DNA of 25,048 bases from Haplomitrium mnioides. Lineage: Eukaryota; Marchantiophyta; Haplomitriopsida; Calobryales. Positions 8,972-18,625 of the stretch are shown piece after piece (the first letter of the stretch is position 1; each line of letters starts with the position of its first letter). The notes under the pieces were generated by a model, which saw only the letters and a list, made by a program, of their open reading frames with translations, was not told where the DNA came from and did no database searches. Made by a program: the position numbers and the translations under genes. The stretch is from positions 1 to 25,048 of the forward strand of contig JBNGIS010009459.1 of the NCBI GenBank assembly GCA_049999725.1, in the 5' to 3' direction.

Positions 8972-9849
8972 ACAAGTAGGCTCAATGTGGCCACGCATGC
9001 CACAATGATTGCAAGTTGTCTACAGTTGGCGCGAATGAAAATGAATTCGTCGGCCTCTATTGGGTTGTCTGCCTCCTTTGTTGGTCCATGTGCGGTGTTG
9101 AGCACGTTGTGGTGTCGTTGATGTATGATGTTTGATATGTTGATCCCTATTGTTGGGGGTCGGAGGTCGATTGGTGTTTGGGTGGGTAGTGCTCCCCCTA
9201 GATTTGGAGTGTCTCCTTCCTCTGCCTCTGAAAAAATTTCTGTTTTTAGAGCGGGGATATTGTCTAGTCCCTATTAAGTGTGATTCAGGTTTTGTGGAGG
9301 TGCGGCAGACCCCGGGGGTTGTTTCTTCGCATTTTCCATAAGGAGGAGTTGATGCTTTTCAGCTAGTAGCATGTATGCTATGAGTTCAAAATATCGAGTG
9401 AATTGTATGTTGTGATATTGTGACACTAAAATGAGATTGCTCACAGGGAAAGTCGATAAAGTCTTCTCTATTTGCTCTTCGTCGGTCACGGGGTGACCAC
9501 AAATTGCCAATTGTGAGACAATGCAGAGCAATTTGCTATTGTAATTGACTATGGACGTATGGTCCTCAATGCGAAGATTAATCCAGTCGTGTCTTGATGC
9601 AGGGAGGGATATACTTGTCTGATGGTCAAATCAGAGTTTTAGTTCTTCCCATAGTAGGTGGGGACTATCATGGTTCAAGTATTGGAGTCTCAAAGGTTTC
9701 ACTAGATGGTGTCGAATTAGGATGAGGGCTCTAGCTACATCACGAGGGTTTATATCATTGTCTGTGTTGAGTATTTCGCGGATGCCCTTGGATGTCATAT
9801 ATGTTGTGACATCTAGTGACCATGATGAGTAATTGGAGCCATCCAATCT
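8972..9849 (-). pseudogene. Copia gag with CCHC zinc knuckle, broken
   Basis: The N-terminal UBN2-type gag starts with LDGSNYSSWSLDVTTYM (about 9800-9849) and continues to LLWEELKL. An in-frame TGA (probably from CGA) comes before FDHQTSI. A second open stretch (9274-9531) has ILVSQYHNIQFTRYFELIA and LLAEKHQLLL. The nucleocapsid knuckle reads CNHCGMRGHIEPTC (CX2CX4HX4C) at 8972-9013 in another frame, so frameshifts lie between. Gag packages the retrotransposon RNA into particles. Confidence 0.85.
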
Positions 9850-11504
9850 TAGTGCCTAGAATTTCAGAGATGCTACAGATGCCTTTCGCAGATCTATGCT
9901 TTGTTTTTGCTGAGAATACCTATGAATGAGTAAGAGGAACCAAAATGTCTAGCGAATGAAGCAATTGGGTCAGGGCAGCGATTGTTTTGTGCTTTGTACA
10001 GATTGAATCGACTGAATGCGAGTCAATTGATATCTACTACCGAAAAGTAAATAAGAAATTGATATTGCTAATAGATAAAGAAACTGCCTTGTATAAATGT
10101 GTATCTACTCTTGTTGGTATGCATGTAGCGTGCCTCCAAGAACTTTTCCTTGTGTCAGTCTAGTTCCATGATTGTTGTTGTGCCGTTCTGCAATGCTTAT
10201 TCTAGAGAAAATGGAGAAATAAAAGTGTTGCTGGTATGGCCAGGTAGAGGGTTTAGCTTATGGAGGTAACAAGGGTCAAGGCTTGTGGTTAGTATGAGTC
10301 ACCTATAGTCTCTATCAGAAATATTTCAGAATCAAAGAATGTGTCCCTTGTGAGGGATAGATTTGTTCATAAATGAAAAGAATCAATTAGATATAATCAA
10401 GAAGTGGGTTGAAGAGATTGAACCTCAAAGTTTTGGAGAATAAAATGAAAGAGCTTGACGTGGGAAGATGCAATATTGCCCTTCTGTTGAATGTCGATGT
10501 AGCTACGTGTAGCAGCCTATGTGAAGGTATCTCTTACCGAAAGTATATGTGACTGTCATTATTCAGAGAAGAGTCAAAGTTCCTCAAGTCTTCGTTGCTG
10601 CATAGACATGTGAGTCAAACTCGTGCACTATGAGAGTAGACAAAGACAAATAGGTGTCTGATGTCAAAATCACACATAGATGCAAGATAGTGTCAGAAGT
10701 TTGATGCCAGGTAGGTGCAGAAATGTCTTGTCTCTGCTTGGTCTGTGATGGTGCTTCTGTCGTGAAAGACATGTAGGCTGTTGCTAAGTGACAATAGATA
10801 ACCACAAGCAGGAAAGAATGTATAAACCAAGAAAGAAGATTGAACAATGAGAAGGTGGTAAGCTTGTGTGCTTATCCTTCAGTGTTAGAGAGGAACGAAA
10901 AAGGTAGTGGGAAAGGATGAAAGAGTCAAGTATAGGGGTAGAGAAGGAAGCCCGTATACCTTGGTGTCAAAGAAGAACGGGTATACACGCTGGTGCTGTC
11001 GCATGTGTGGGATGGTTCCTAGCAAAGAGAAGGAGAAAAAACACGAATCTCACAAAGAACCACGAATAGAAAAAAAAAAGAGAAGAGAAAAAACAATAGT
11101 TTGTGAGCAGATGAGAGGTTAGGGTAGTAGCATAGCAATGGAAACAGGAAAAAGGAAAATACAACCTGGTACTAGATGTTGTTGTTGAAGAGTAAAGAGG
11201 ATGGGCAGCTTTAGTCTGTCATAAGTGAGGGAAAAAGGCAAGCAAGAATGATACAATGTTAGTCGACTGTGTGCGTTGCAAGATGTTGCAGGTTGGGCTG
11301 CGGTCGACAAAGAGAGAAAAGGTCGAAGAGGTGTTGCGGCAGCTGAGCACTCGGTGGCGAGCTAGGGAGCGGACGAATGCTGTAGTAGTTGCGTGAAGGT
11401 TGTCGAGCAGAGAAAAAAAAGATCACCCATAAAGCCTCTTGAAGGAAGTAAGGTTGCCGAATAGAGTAGAGGATGTCGCCAAGCAGAGAAAAGAAAAACA
11501 AACG
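9850..11504 (-). other. Copia upstream (leader/LTR) region, no gene seen
   Basis: About 1.6 kb without recognisable coding sequence. From about 10860 the plus strand is purine-rich, so the minus (copia sense) strand is CT-rich, as in many plant LTR and leader regions. Two related GCAGAGAAAA words (about 11407 and 11480) suggest small duplications. No GCTCTGATACCA (tRNA-Met primer-site complement) was found. Confidence 0.4.
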
Positions 11505-11624
11505 GGTCGCCCACAACGATGTTAGAGGAGGTGATGTCGAACGAAATCGCCCACAACGCTACTAGAGGAGGTGATGTCAAACAAGATCGCCCCCAACGCT
11601 GCTGGAGAAGGTGATGTCAAATGA
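11505..11624. repeat. 40-bp tandem repeat, 3 units
   Basis: Three 40-bp units start at 11505, 11545 and 11585. The shared word TCGCCCACAACG recurs at exact 40-bp spacing (TCGC at 11507, 11547 and 11587), followed by AGAGGAGGTGATGTC. It lies in the presumed LTR or leader of the copia element and may be a repeated promoter or enhancer block. Confidence 0.85.
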
Positions 11625-12023
11625 GAACGGGCCGATGGGAGTGAGCTAGGGTCATGAAGTGTGCCCTAGTTTGTACATGAGGCGCCTCAAGAAGAGAGAG
11701 GATGAAAAAGGAAAATGAGAGGGGAAAAGGGACAAAAATGCTCGTTAGACAGAGGTGGAAAAAAAAAAGTTTCGCGAGAAAGAGAAAGTGGAAAAATGTT
11801 TGGCACAAGGAAAAAAATGTGAGTGCATGAAGGAGGTTGCAAACAGATGATGCGTGAGCTTCATGAGATGTTGGTGCGGATTGAGTGCAATTGGGAAAAA
11901 ACATTTGTTGTAGATTGTGTTGTGCTAATAATGCGATATCGCATGAGTGTCGCACACACATACACATGGGAGTCTCCAAATGGATGAAATTGATTGATTG
12001 ATGTGTGACCTACTTACATAGGG
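11625..12023. other. Purine-rich non-coding stretch
   Basis: Long A/G-rich runs with no credible coding sequence; the open frames here are low complexity. A perfect 14-bp palindrome, ATGCGATATCGCAT, sits at 11931-11944. Confidence 0.4.
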
Positions 12024-12032
12024 TATATATAT
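12024..12032 (-). promoter_or_regulatory. TATA-like box, candidate copia LTR promoter
   Basis: On the minus strand ATATATATACCC lies about 45 nt inside the proposed 5' end of the copia element at 12074 and points towards gag. If correct, the U3 upstream of it is very short or truncated. Confidence 0.35.
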
Positions 12033-12083
12033 GTCTCTAAAACATTAAATGAAAAGAAAAAAAAAAGATGTACAAGGTTTTAC

Positions 12084-12442
12084 CTTGTCATCGTTGTAGG
12101 CTTCATGTAGATCATTGGTGAACATATCCTTTGGCTTCATTTCATTGAGGCAAAATTTCTTAGATGACGTTTTGAATAGTGTGATCATATTTTCAGATTG
12201 CATAAGCAGCTCTATGCGGGCTCTATGCCCCTTACAAATCATAGTTACTTGGACCAAAAGGCTTATGTTGAATTTTTCACCTTCACCTTGAAAATATAAA
12301 GGTGATGGTCGATGTCTTTGATCGTTCCACAACAAACTAGCCATTCTTTGGGTAGTTTATGAAGCTCAAGAATTTTCAAGACGTTGGCATACCGATAAGG
12401 CTTTGGTTGAGCCGATTTTGAAACATTGGCATGAGATGCCAT
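12084..12442 (-). pseudogene. First exon of conserved minus-strand gene, copy B
   Basis: The ATG at 12442 gives MASHANVSKSAQPKPYRYA, then WLVCC, DIDHHLYIFK, FNISLLVQVTMICKGHRAR and SSKKFCLNEMKPKD. Copy C encodes the same protein (18626-19027), so it was a real coding exon. One base is missing near 12290 (TTCAAGGTGAAGG here, TTCAAAAGTGAAGG in copy C), which breaks the frame. The exon ends GACAAG followed by GTAAAA, a good 5' splice site, in phase 0. The function is unknown. By inference the next exon is the type seen at 539 in copy A, which also starts in phase 0, making this the N-terminus of the methyltransferase-like protein. It could instead be a separate small gene. Confidence 0.6.
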
Positions 12443-12902
12443 TTTCTCTCACACGTAAAAGAGTGAAAATGAGAGGGAAAAAATGTGCGATAAAAAAGTT
12501 CACATAGTACGAAAGGCAAAAAAATGGCCAAATCACAAGGGAAGGCTAAAATGACCATGACAAGAAAACAAAAACCAGAAAGTCAACTTGTGACAATGGA
12601 AAGAAACTTTCCATTGTTGCTCTTTTTAAACCCAAATTTCAAAGAACCCATTTTCTTGCTAAAAAATGATTTGCGGAGCTCTTGATATGTAGATTCACAT
12701 GGTGCAAAAAAAGTTAGTATATAAAGCATTGCTGATTTCCATCTTTCCAAAAACAAATTCCATTTCCTTTACAAAAATTTCACTATTTTGTGGTTTTGTG
12801 AAATTTTCTTAAAAAACACATACTTTAAGTATACCAACAAGAATTAGAAATATTTGTTAAAATACTTTCTTTAATTTTCTTGTTTTTCCTTCTTATTTAT
12901 AA
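12443..12902. promoter_or_regulatory. Divergent intergenic region, copy B
   Basis: 460 bp separate the minus-strand ATG from the plus-strand start position; copy C has about 452 bp. Conserved blocks shared by the copies include the hairpin at 12593, GCGGAGCTCTTGA, and AAAAAAAGTTAGTATA followed by AGCATTGCT. Conservation of a non-coding spacer between two head-to-head genes suggests a shared bidirectional promoter. Confidence 0.5.
12593..12617. promoter_or_regulatory. Conserved perfect hairpin, copy B
   Basis: Arms ACAATGGAAAG and CTTTCCATTGT (11 bp, no mismatch) enclose an AAA loop. The hairpin and its nearest flanks are identical in copy C (19172-19196), although the surrounding DNA differs by perhaps 20%. 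Candidate binding site or RNA structure. Confidence 0.7.
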
Positions 12903-13117
12903 ATAGCTAGAGTGTTCAAAGACAAGAAAAGGTTAGGATTTCAAGATTCATGTTCGTAGAAAAGTGTTTCTTTTGGCCAGCAACTGAAGATAGTTTCAAA
13001 CCGTTGTTATCAAGAGGTAAGTGTTGGAATACCTAAAGTGTTAAGTGTGATGGAAAGTATTTTGGGAACAAAATGACAATTGTTAAGCCAGATACATTGA
13101 TAGAGGAAGATTGAACA

Positions 13118-13258
13118 AGTGAACCCTATGCGTACATAGGGTCAAGAGTGAACCCAATGTTAGTATATGATCAAGGAGTGAACAATATGAGCGCAAAAGA
13201 TCAAGGAGTGAACTCAATGCGTGCATAGGATCCAAGACTCAACCTTCTACATGCAATG
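13118..13258. repeat. 30-bp tandem array inside copy B gene
   Basis: Units start at 13118 (29 bp), 13147, 13177 and 13207, with a degenerate fifth from 13237. Each opens AGTGAAC and contains CTATGCGTACATAGG-like cores, the same palindromic theme as the 24-bp and 37-bp arrays. Copy C lacks this block: the flanking codons join directly there. Confidence 0.8.
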
Positions 13259-13620
13259 TTTCTTTCTTACCAGTCAAGCAATCAAAGTTTAATCTTTCTG
13301 GTGACTATTCCAATAGATGAATAGATAGCCGTTCAAGTCAGAAAGTCAAGATGGTTATAGACCTTTCTTCATCATCATCAGATGATAACGAAGATTTTCA
13401 AGATGCAAATATATTTGTTCAAAACACAAAAAATATATAACCGGATGATTGTTTTAATTTTGGAGGTGATACGATGTCACCATTAGCACCACTCCAACAA
13501 CAAGTGATTTCTAATCAAGTTGGACTTATGAGAGAGAATAAAAGATCTTAGAGGATTTAAAATCTCAAGAATGCAGATCCTAGAGGCATTTTTAGAAATA
13601 GAGAATTATTTGGTAAAATA

Positions 13621-14143
13621 ATATTTGTGGGTGAATAGATGGACAATTGTTTCTAAGAACATTGTAAGAGAATGCCCACTTATAAAATTTCTGTGATTTG
13701 TTGTTTGTGAAACTTGCAAAGAAACAAAGTCATTGCGGGAAAAATCCGTCTTGGAGTTTGACAAATGTAACAAATTTCTTCTCTTTTTAAACCTGAAATT
13801 ACTATGATGCTATTTTTATAGAGATGTTATGCTTTTTCAACTTAGTGCAGCAAGATATTGGCTTTGTCAAGTTGTTTAACAAACAAGGTTTGAGTGAAAT
13901 AAACCTTAGTAACTTGAGTTGTCAATACAAGCTCTATTCTCGTATAGGGTTTGGCGCTTTTAGGCTTGTACCAAGTTATGCTATTGTTGCCTTCAATCCA
14001 AAGCCCATGCCTAAATAAACAAGATCAAGAACCATTTATGTTGTTTGTCACCCTATGCGCGAGTAGGTTTTGTTCTTGTTTCTTTTAATTATAGTTGCAA
14101 CAAAAGTCAAACAAAGACAAGATATTGATGTTGTTGCTTTTGA
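13621..14143. other. Block of copy B not recognised in copy C
   Basis: No matching sequence was seen at the equivalent place in copy C. A 64-codon open frame (13824-14018, beginning MLCFFNLVQQDIGF) has no recognisable motif. A single CCCTATGCGCGAGTAGG word occurs near 14051. Confidence 0.35.
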
Positions 14144-14241
14144 TCATATGCACATATAAGATAAATTATTGTTTCTTTGAATCATGTGCGCGCAAAGGAT
14201 CAATTATTTTTTCTTTGAATTCTATGTGCGTGTATAGTTGT
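14144..14241. repeat. 38-bp tandem repeat, 2.5 units
   Basis: Units start at 14144, 14182 and 14220 (partial). The theme is TCATGTGCGCGCAAAGGATC followed by AATTATT...TTTCTTTGAA. The ATGTGCGCGCA core again matches the palindromic cores of the other arrays. Confidence 0.75.
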
Positions 14242-14338
14242 TGTTAGCATTGAAATTGAAGTTCCAATTTGTGACTTAAAGGACGCAAATTTTGTTTTTC
14301 TTCTCTCAAAACTCTTGCATATTTTGAGTCCAAGACAA

Positions 14339-14582
14339 GTAAGTGGTCTTTGTTTCTTTAAGTTCACTTAGTTATTGTGATTGTTTTTGTGATTCTCTTA
14401 TATTTAAATAGTACAAAGTATTTAAAAAAAAAAAAGAAGAAGTTTTTACCTCTTCTATTCCAAACATTTGTCAAAGTTGCTTTGAATATTTTTAGCACTT
14501 GAAGTTATGTTTTGAAATTCAAGATATCAAGACATGTTTTGCATAATTATTTATATATATTTGGTATTTTTGAGTGATGCAG
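14339..14582 (+). other. Intron of DUF7869-like gene, copy B
   Basis: The donor is GACAA followed by GTAAGTGG; the acceptor is TTTGAGTGATGCAG. The length is 244 nt. Copy C has a 245-nt intron with the same donor (20166-20410). The exon after it carries the conserved domain. Confidence 0.6.
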
Positions 14583-15373
14583 CATAATATAATCACCAGC
14601 TTTTTCTTCATTGTGACCAACAAATGAAAGAAAAAATAAAACTTACAAACCATTGAAGAAAATGTTATGCCTTTGGTCAAAATTACTTGGGGATTATGAT
14701 TGATTAACATGATAAGAAAAAAATAGCCATTCTACATTGGCCTTCACCACCAACAAACATCGATAAAGATTGTTTAATGGGTGTGGATGTTGTTGGTGCC
14801 TTAATATTCAATCATGCTTTTTCTTCAATGGTCTTTTTAACCTATAGAAACTTGAGAGGTGACTATAATTTGATAACTACAATGCTCAATAGAATATCAT
14901 ATGACTTTGAAGGTTCAATGCCTTCTGTTTTGTATCTTCAATTGGAAAATACAACACGAGAGTATAAGACTTCCAATTTAATATGGATATCTTAGTCTCC
15001 TTACCGCCAAGAATGTTTTCCAAAAACTCAGGGTGGCATTTCTCATGGTCAACCATACTCATGATCAAATTGATCAAATGTTTAGAAGATTCTTGAAACA
15101 TTTGAAGTGTATCAAGGATTTCACAATTACGAGTCTTAGCAAGGCGTTCTTGAAACATTATTCCTGAAACGTCTTCCCAAATTGACCACTTAATCTTTTG
15201 CTTGCAAGGAATTTGATGTAAAACTTGAAAGCTTTTGCACGCTTTGACTATGATGGAGAGCTTTGTACCCCTTTTACTCTTAGATTTTAATTCAAGAAAT
15301 AGAATCATAAGCATGCCTAGAGTTTGTTGTGGGAAACAGAACCTTAAGCACATCTAGACTCGAATCTAGAAGT

Positions 15374-15660
15374 CTGAACCTTATGCGTACATAGACTTTG
15401 ATGTGTAACTCAAAACCTCATAAGTACATAAACTTTGATGTGGAACTTAAAACCTATGTTCAGCATAGTCTTTGTTGTTGAGTGCTCAGATGTTGAGCTC
15501 AGATTCCTATACGCGCATAGACTTTGGTGTGGAAGTTGAAGTCTTCCACACTTAGTGACTTCGATATACAACCCTAAACCTTCTACATACAAAGGCTACC
15601 GTGTAGAACTTAGATTCTACACCACTCAAAGACTCTTTTGTAGAACTCGAAACCTTTTGT
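15374..15660. repeat. 37-bp tandem array, copy B
   Basis: Units start at 15374, 15411 and 15448, with several degenerate ones to about 15660. The theme is CTTATGCGTACATAGACTTTGATGTG followed by GAACT. The shared ATAGACTTTGATG word links it to the ATGGACTTCGATG units of the 24-bp array. Confidence 0.75.
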
Positions 15661-16393
15661 TTGAGAGACTCTGGTCCAAAACGTGGAGCTTGCTAACTGT
15701 TTAGACTCTAAAAAAAATCTCTAAAGCCACTAGCCATTTTGATTCTAAACTATGACTCCTTTACGTATATGATTCTCTAAGTTATCAAAGATTTTGAATT
15801 GCTGAAATCTTCTTAAATATGTCCACTTTAACTTTTGCACGTATGGATTTTGAACTACAAAGAAAAGCTTCTTTCTTGCTTGAGCTTGAAAAAATAGCTA
15901 TGAAATCCTTGCAATATTTGGTTTTGTTAGTTATTGTGCATTGGGATTCCAAACTCATCCCCTTGACTTCTAGTCCACTTAGGTTTTTTCCTCATGTTTT
16001 CTATTTTATTTTCAAAAAATAAGTTTTTAGTAGTATCATGTCTATGCGAGCATAGAGTTTGTGCAACCAAACTTATTTTAAAATAACTTATTCTCATGTA
16101 TGTTTGAATTTTTGGGCTTTAAATTGTAATCAATAAAAATGCAAGTTTTTTTGTGAAAATATACCATAATTTTTATACGTTTTATTGATTTCAAGATTTC
16201 CAATATTTTCATAAAAACAAAGAATATCATTCAATTTCGCATAATAAAATTGATTCTTGCTCTATCAAGCTTGTTTAAACAACAAAAAATCAAGCTCAAA
16301 AACTTAGGTAGTTTTTGTTTTTGAAAAACAACCTCATTTTTTCTATTTTTTGAGCTTGAAAACTACATTTTTTTTGGGAAAGTAGCATGTTTT
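15661..16393. other. Subterminal region of copy B
   Basis: No gene is seen. It matches copy C 22150-22840 closely, for example GGTTTTGTTAGTT, CCAAACTCA, TTGACTTCTAGTCC, GTTTGTGCAACCAAACTTATTT and ATTTTTGGGCTTT. It is non-coding in both copies. Confidence 0.6.
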
Positions 16394-16413
16394 TGGTTCA
16401 AAGTAGCTGTTGT
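16394..16413 (-). repeat. Right terminus of copy B
   Basis: Inverts to AACAACAGCTACTTTGAACC, matching the copy C left end in 15 or more positions and the copy A terminus at 2684-2724. Confidence 0.65.
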
Positions 16414-18154
16414 TTATCAACTAGATGCTACCATAAAATCCACATAGTGTTTAGTGGGGAAAGAGTTTTAGGTCTAGGTGTGGCAGAGCCATCCAATGTA
16501 GAATATGGTGCAAATGCCTCCTTCCAAGCATCATCAACCAATCTGGATGCTTGTAACTGCCACAACCTTCCCTTGCTTCCACTAGAAGGAATCATTTTAC
16601 CTAGTGGTGATTGTGGCCTTGCATACTCTTGAGATGTTTCATTAATAGAAGGAATATCAGTTGCATGTGGATTCCCTTCCAACAAACTAGAAAAATCAAG
16701 GATCACACCACTAAATGTTGCCAAAAGGAATAGGTTATGATAGTGAAACCCCAACTCATTCACTTAATCGAACAAACAATTGGCTCAATTGTGCCTCTCA
16801 ACTGCTACCTCAAATAAAACATGTGACACTCACCAAACCTCTATTTTCTAATGTTTTGGTTGAGTGGTACTTCTGAAGTTTGGAAAATTCTTTGCCTTGG
16901 CCAAATTGCTCTGAAACAAGATGTTTGCTGCTCTCAAGCTCAAATGCAAGATAGAACTCCTTGCAAAAATGTTATCCCAAGAAGTTTGCCTCACAACTCT
17001 TATTGAACACATCAAACCTCGTAACCAAAATAGGAGCAACTTCTTGCTTGCATGCCATGAAAGGACTTGCCCTCCAATCAAGGTTCTGCTATTTTTCTTC
17101 AATGTAGGAGGTTTCTATTGTGTTTAACTTCAAGCACTTGATTTCACTTGCATATGTCCTTGGTTGTTCATTTACCAAAAGAGCTCAAGAGCTCAACAAG
17201 GCTCATACTAGAGAGCCCAAAAGTCAACATACAATACTAAAATATCAAGAGCTTGCAAGTTTCTTTATCAAATAAAAAACAAGAGAATATCTTAACTCTC
17301 CAACATCTCTAGATTTTTGATCTATTTGAATCTATGCAAGGTTGGAAAACACATTTTTTGTGAACACTCCAATCAACAATTAGAGATTTCAAGTACCACT
17401 ACTTTGTGCTTCCCACCAAATTTCAATAACAATTGAAACTAAAAGCCAACTAAAAATTGCCTTGCAGTCCTTGTTTTTCTTCTACAACAAGAATGAGAGA
17501 TTCATAGTCTATTTTCTTCAACGAAATCATTATTTTTTGAGTGCTTCTTTGAGTCAATCTCACTGCACCCACAACTCTTTGACGTAGTCATGAACCATAT
17601 TGAATTAACTTTCAAAGCCCACTGGCCCTAAAAAACAAACTGAACAATGATCCCCCTCAATGAAATGACATCCTCTTGGGAATACCTACAAAAATCACAT
17701 CTGCATACATCTCAACCCTTTCTTGACAAAATCTGAGCAACAACAAAAATTGAGAAATTCCTAAGAGTGCCTCTTCTTAGGCAAAAATCAGCAAACAATT
17801 TTTCTATGATCTTTTAGAGTAATTGGATGCTTCTTACCAAATTGCAAGTATGTCTACCTTACTCACCATAGTGCTCACCAATAGAAGATTGGTGCCCACA
17901 TCAAGAGGACAAAGAAAATAGTCAAAATCTATGCAGGAACGAGTGAAGTTGTTGCTCAACAATTTGCACACCTTCTCATAAAAATGATGCTCTCTAAAAA
18001 TCATGGCCACTCTGCAAGGAGAATCCCTTGCCTTTGTACACAAGATGAATGCCTTGGGTTTCTCGATGAAAAAGAGCCCTCAACAAAATCCACCCTCCTG
18101 TTTGTTGAAAATGCAAACTAGAAAATAGGCTCATAGACGGTGTGCATATCACAA
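16414..18154. other. Unassigned sequence between copies B and C
   Basis: No family was recognised. The best open frame is minus 16428-16763 (111 codons; NETSQEYARPQSPLGKMIP, then LWQLQASRLVDDAWKEAF). It looks more protein-like than its shadow frames, but I do not recognise it. Minus frames at 16848-17102 and 17834-18043 show no motif. This may be the older sequence into which copies B and C inserted. Confidence 0.3.
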
Positions 18155-18196
18155 AACAACCGCTACTTTGAATAGGAACTACTACTGAGTTCCTGT
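18155..18196 (+). repeat. Left inverted terminus of copy C
   Basis: Shares CTTTGAA, GGAAC and TACTACT blocks, in order, with the inverted right end at 22838-22872. It is very close to the copy A terminus (2684-2724, inverted) and the copy B right end. Confidence 0.65.
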
Positions 18197-18625
18197 TTGA
18201 TTTTGCATTGAAGAATTTGTTTTTCAAATTTGTGCTTCAAAAACTACGTTTTTTGATAGTTATGAGTTTTTTTATCAAAAAAAGTTCTTTAACTTGAAAT
18301 TTTCTTTATTCAAATACTTATTGTATTTTGGAAAAAGCTTTATACTCAATATTTAGCAAAAAAGTAAAAATAAAAATATTATATCATAGTAATATAAGCA
18401 AACTAGAGAGAGTATTGAAACAAATGTTAAACTTAAATCCCCATATTCTAATGCCTTTTTGTAGTTTTCAAAAGATCTTTAAGATACAAAATCCTAAAAC
18501 ATTTGCATAAACAAAATTCAAAAAAGCTGATGTTGCAACAGAAAGTGACATATGAATCTATAATCTGCTACGAGATATTTTGAGCTTCTATTTGCATACG
18601 GAAAAGATAAAAACAAAAATAAGAG
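18197..18625. other. AT-rich subterminal region of copy C
   Basis: No gene is seen; A and T runs dominate. It shares the ATAAGTATTTGAATAAAGAAAATTT word (inverted) with the copy A subterminal region. Confidence 0.45.

Larger units (their letters stand above)
2725..12074 (-). mobile_element. Ty1/copia retrotransposon, 5' part, nested and truncated
   Basis: On the minus strand the order is gag (UBN2-like), CCHC knuckle, protease, integrase, then the RT N-terminus, which is the copia order. The RT catalytic core, RNase H and 3' LTR are absent. RT is cut at about 2725 by the terminus of copy A, so the rest may lie to the left of the window. A 4,073-bp element plus its 5-bp TSD sits inside (3019-7096). 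The 5' limit is placed at 12074, where the minus strand starts TGTACATC, just inside the first intron of copy B. The LTR/leader boundary and a tRNA-Met primer site were not found by eye. Confidence 0.75.
12903..15353 (+). pseudogene. DUF7869-like transposon gene, copy B, broken
   Basis: The start codon has decayed (ATA at 12903, where copy C has ATG). The frame then runs ARVFKDKKRLGFQDSCS, KSVSFGQQLKIVSN and a Ser/Asp tract, DLSSSSSDDNEDFQDANIF. An intron at 14339-14582 precedes the conserved part: GVDVVGALIFNHAFSS, PSVLYLQLENTTRE, NVFQKLRVAFLMVNHTHDQI and DQMFRRFLKH. The order LDN/ENT-RE, hydrophobic strand, then HTH-x2-ID matches what I remember of Pfam DUF7869, a domain in many eukaryotic transposon-like proteins whose activity I do not know. 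Stops and frameshifts break it (for example near 15000). Array blocks at 13118 and 14144 are not seen at the matching place in copy C. Confidence 0.6.
12075..16413. mobile_element. Inverted-terminus element, copy B (left end lost)
   Basis: Long, collinear similarity to copy C (18626-22872) spans the minus-strand first exon, the divergent spacer, the DUF7869-like gene and the terminal region. The right terminus GGTTCAAAGTAGCTGTTGTT (16394-16413) inverts to AACAACAGCTACTTTGAACC, matching the copy C left end. The left side stops at the copia boundary within the first intron of the minus gene, so the left terminus is missing. Compared with copy C it carries extra array-containing blocks. Confidence 0.75.

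Noticed and set aside
9150-9341. Plus-strand open frame
   Set aside because: It is antisense to the copia gag region.
11617-11979. 120-codon minus-strand open frame
   Set aside because: Low-complexity F/L/S/H-rich translation of a purine-rich strand, with no motif.
12898-12906. TATAAATAG as a TATA box for the plus-strand gene of copy B
   Set aside because: Alignment with copy C shows that the second ATA is the decayed start codon (ATG in copy C), so the match is a mutation product.
14886-15353. 155-codon minus-strand open frame
   Set aside because: It is the shadow of the DUF7869-like gene on the plus strand, which has homology support from copy C.
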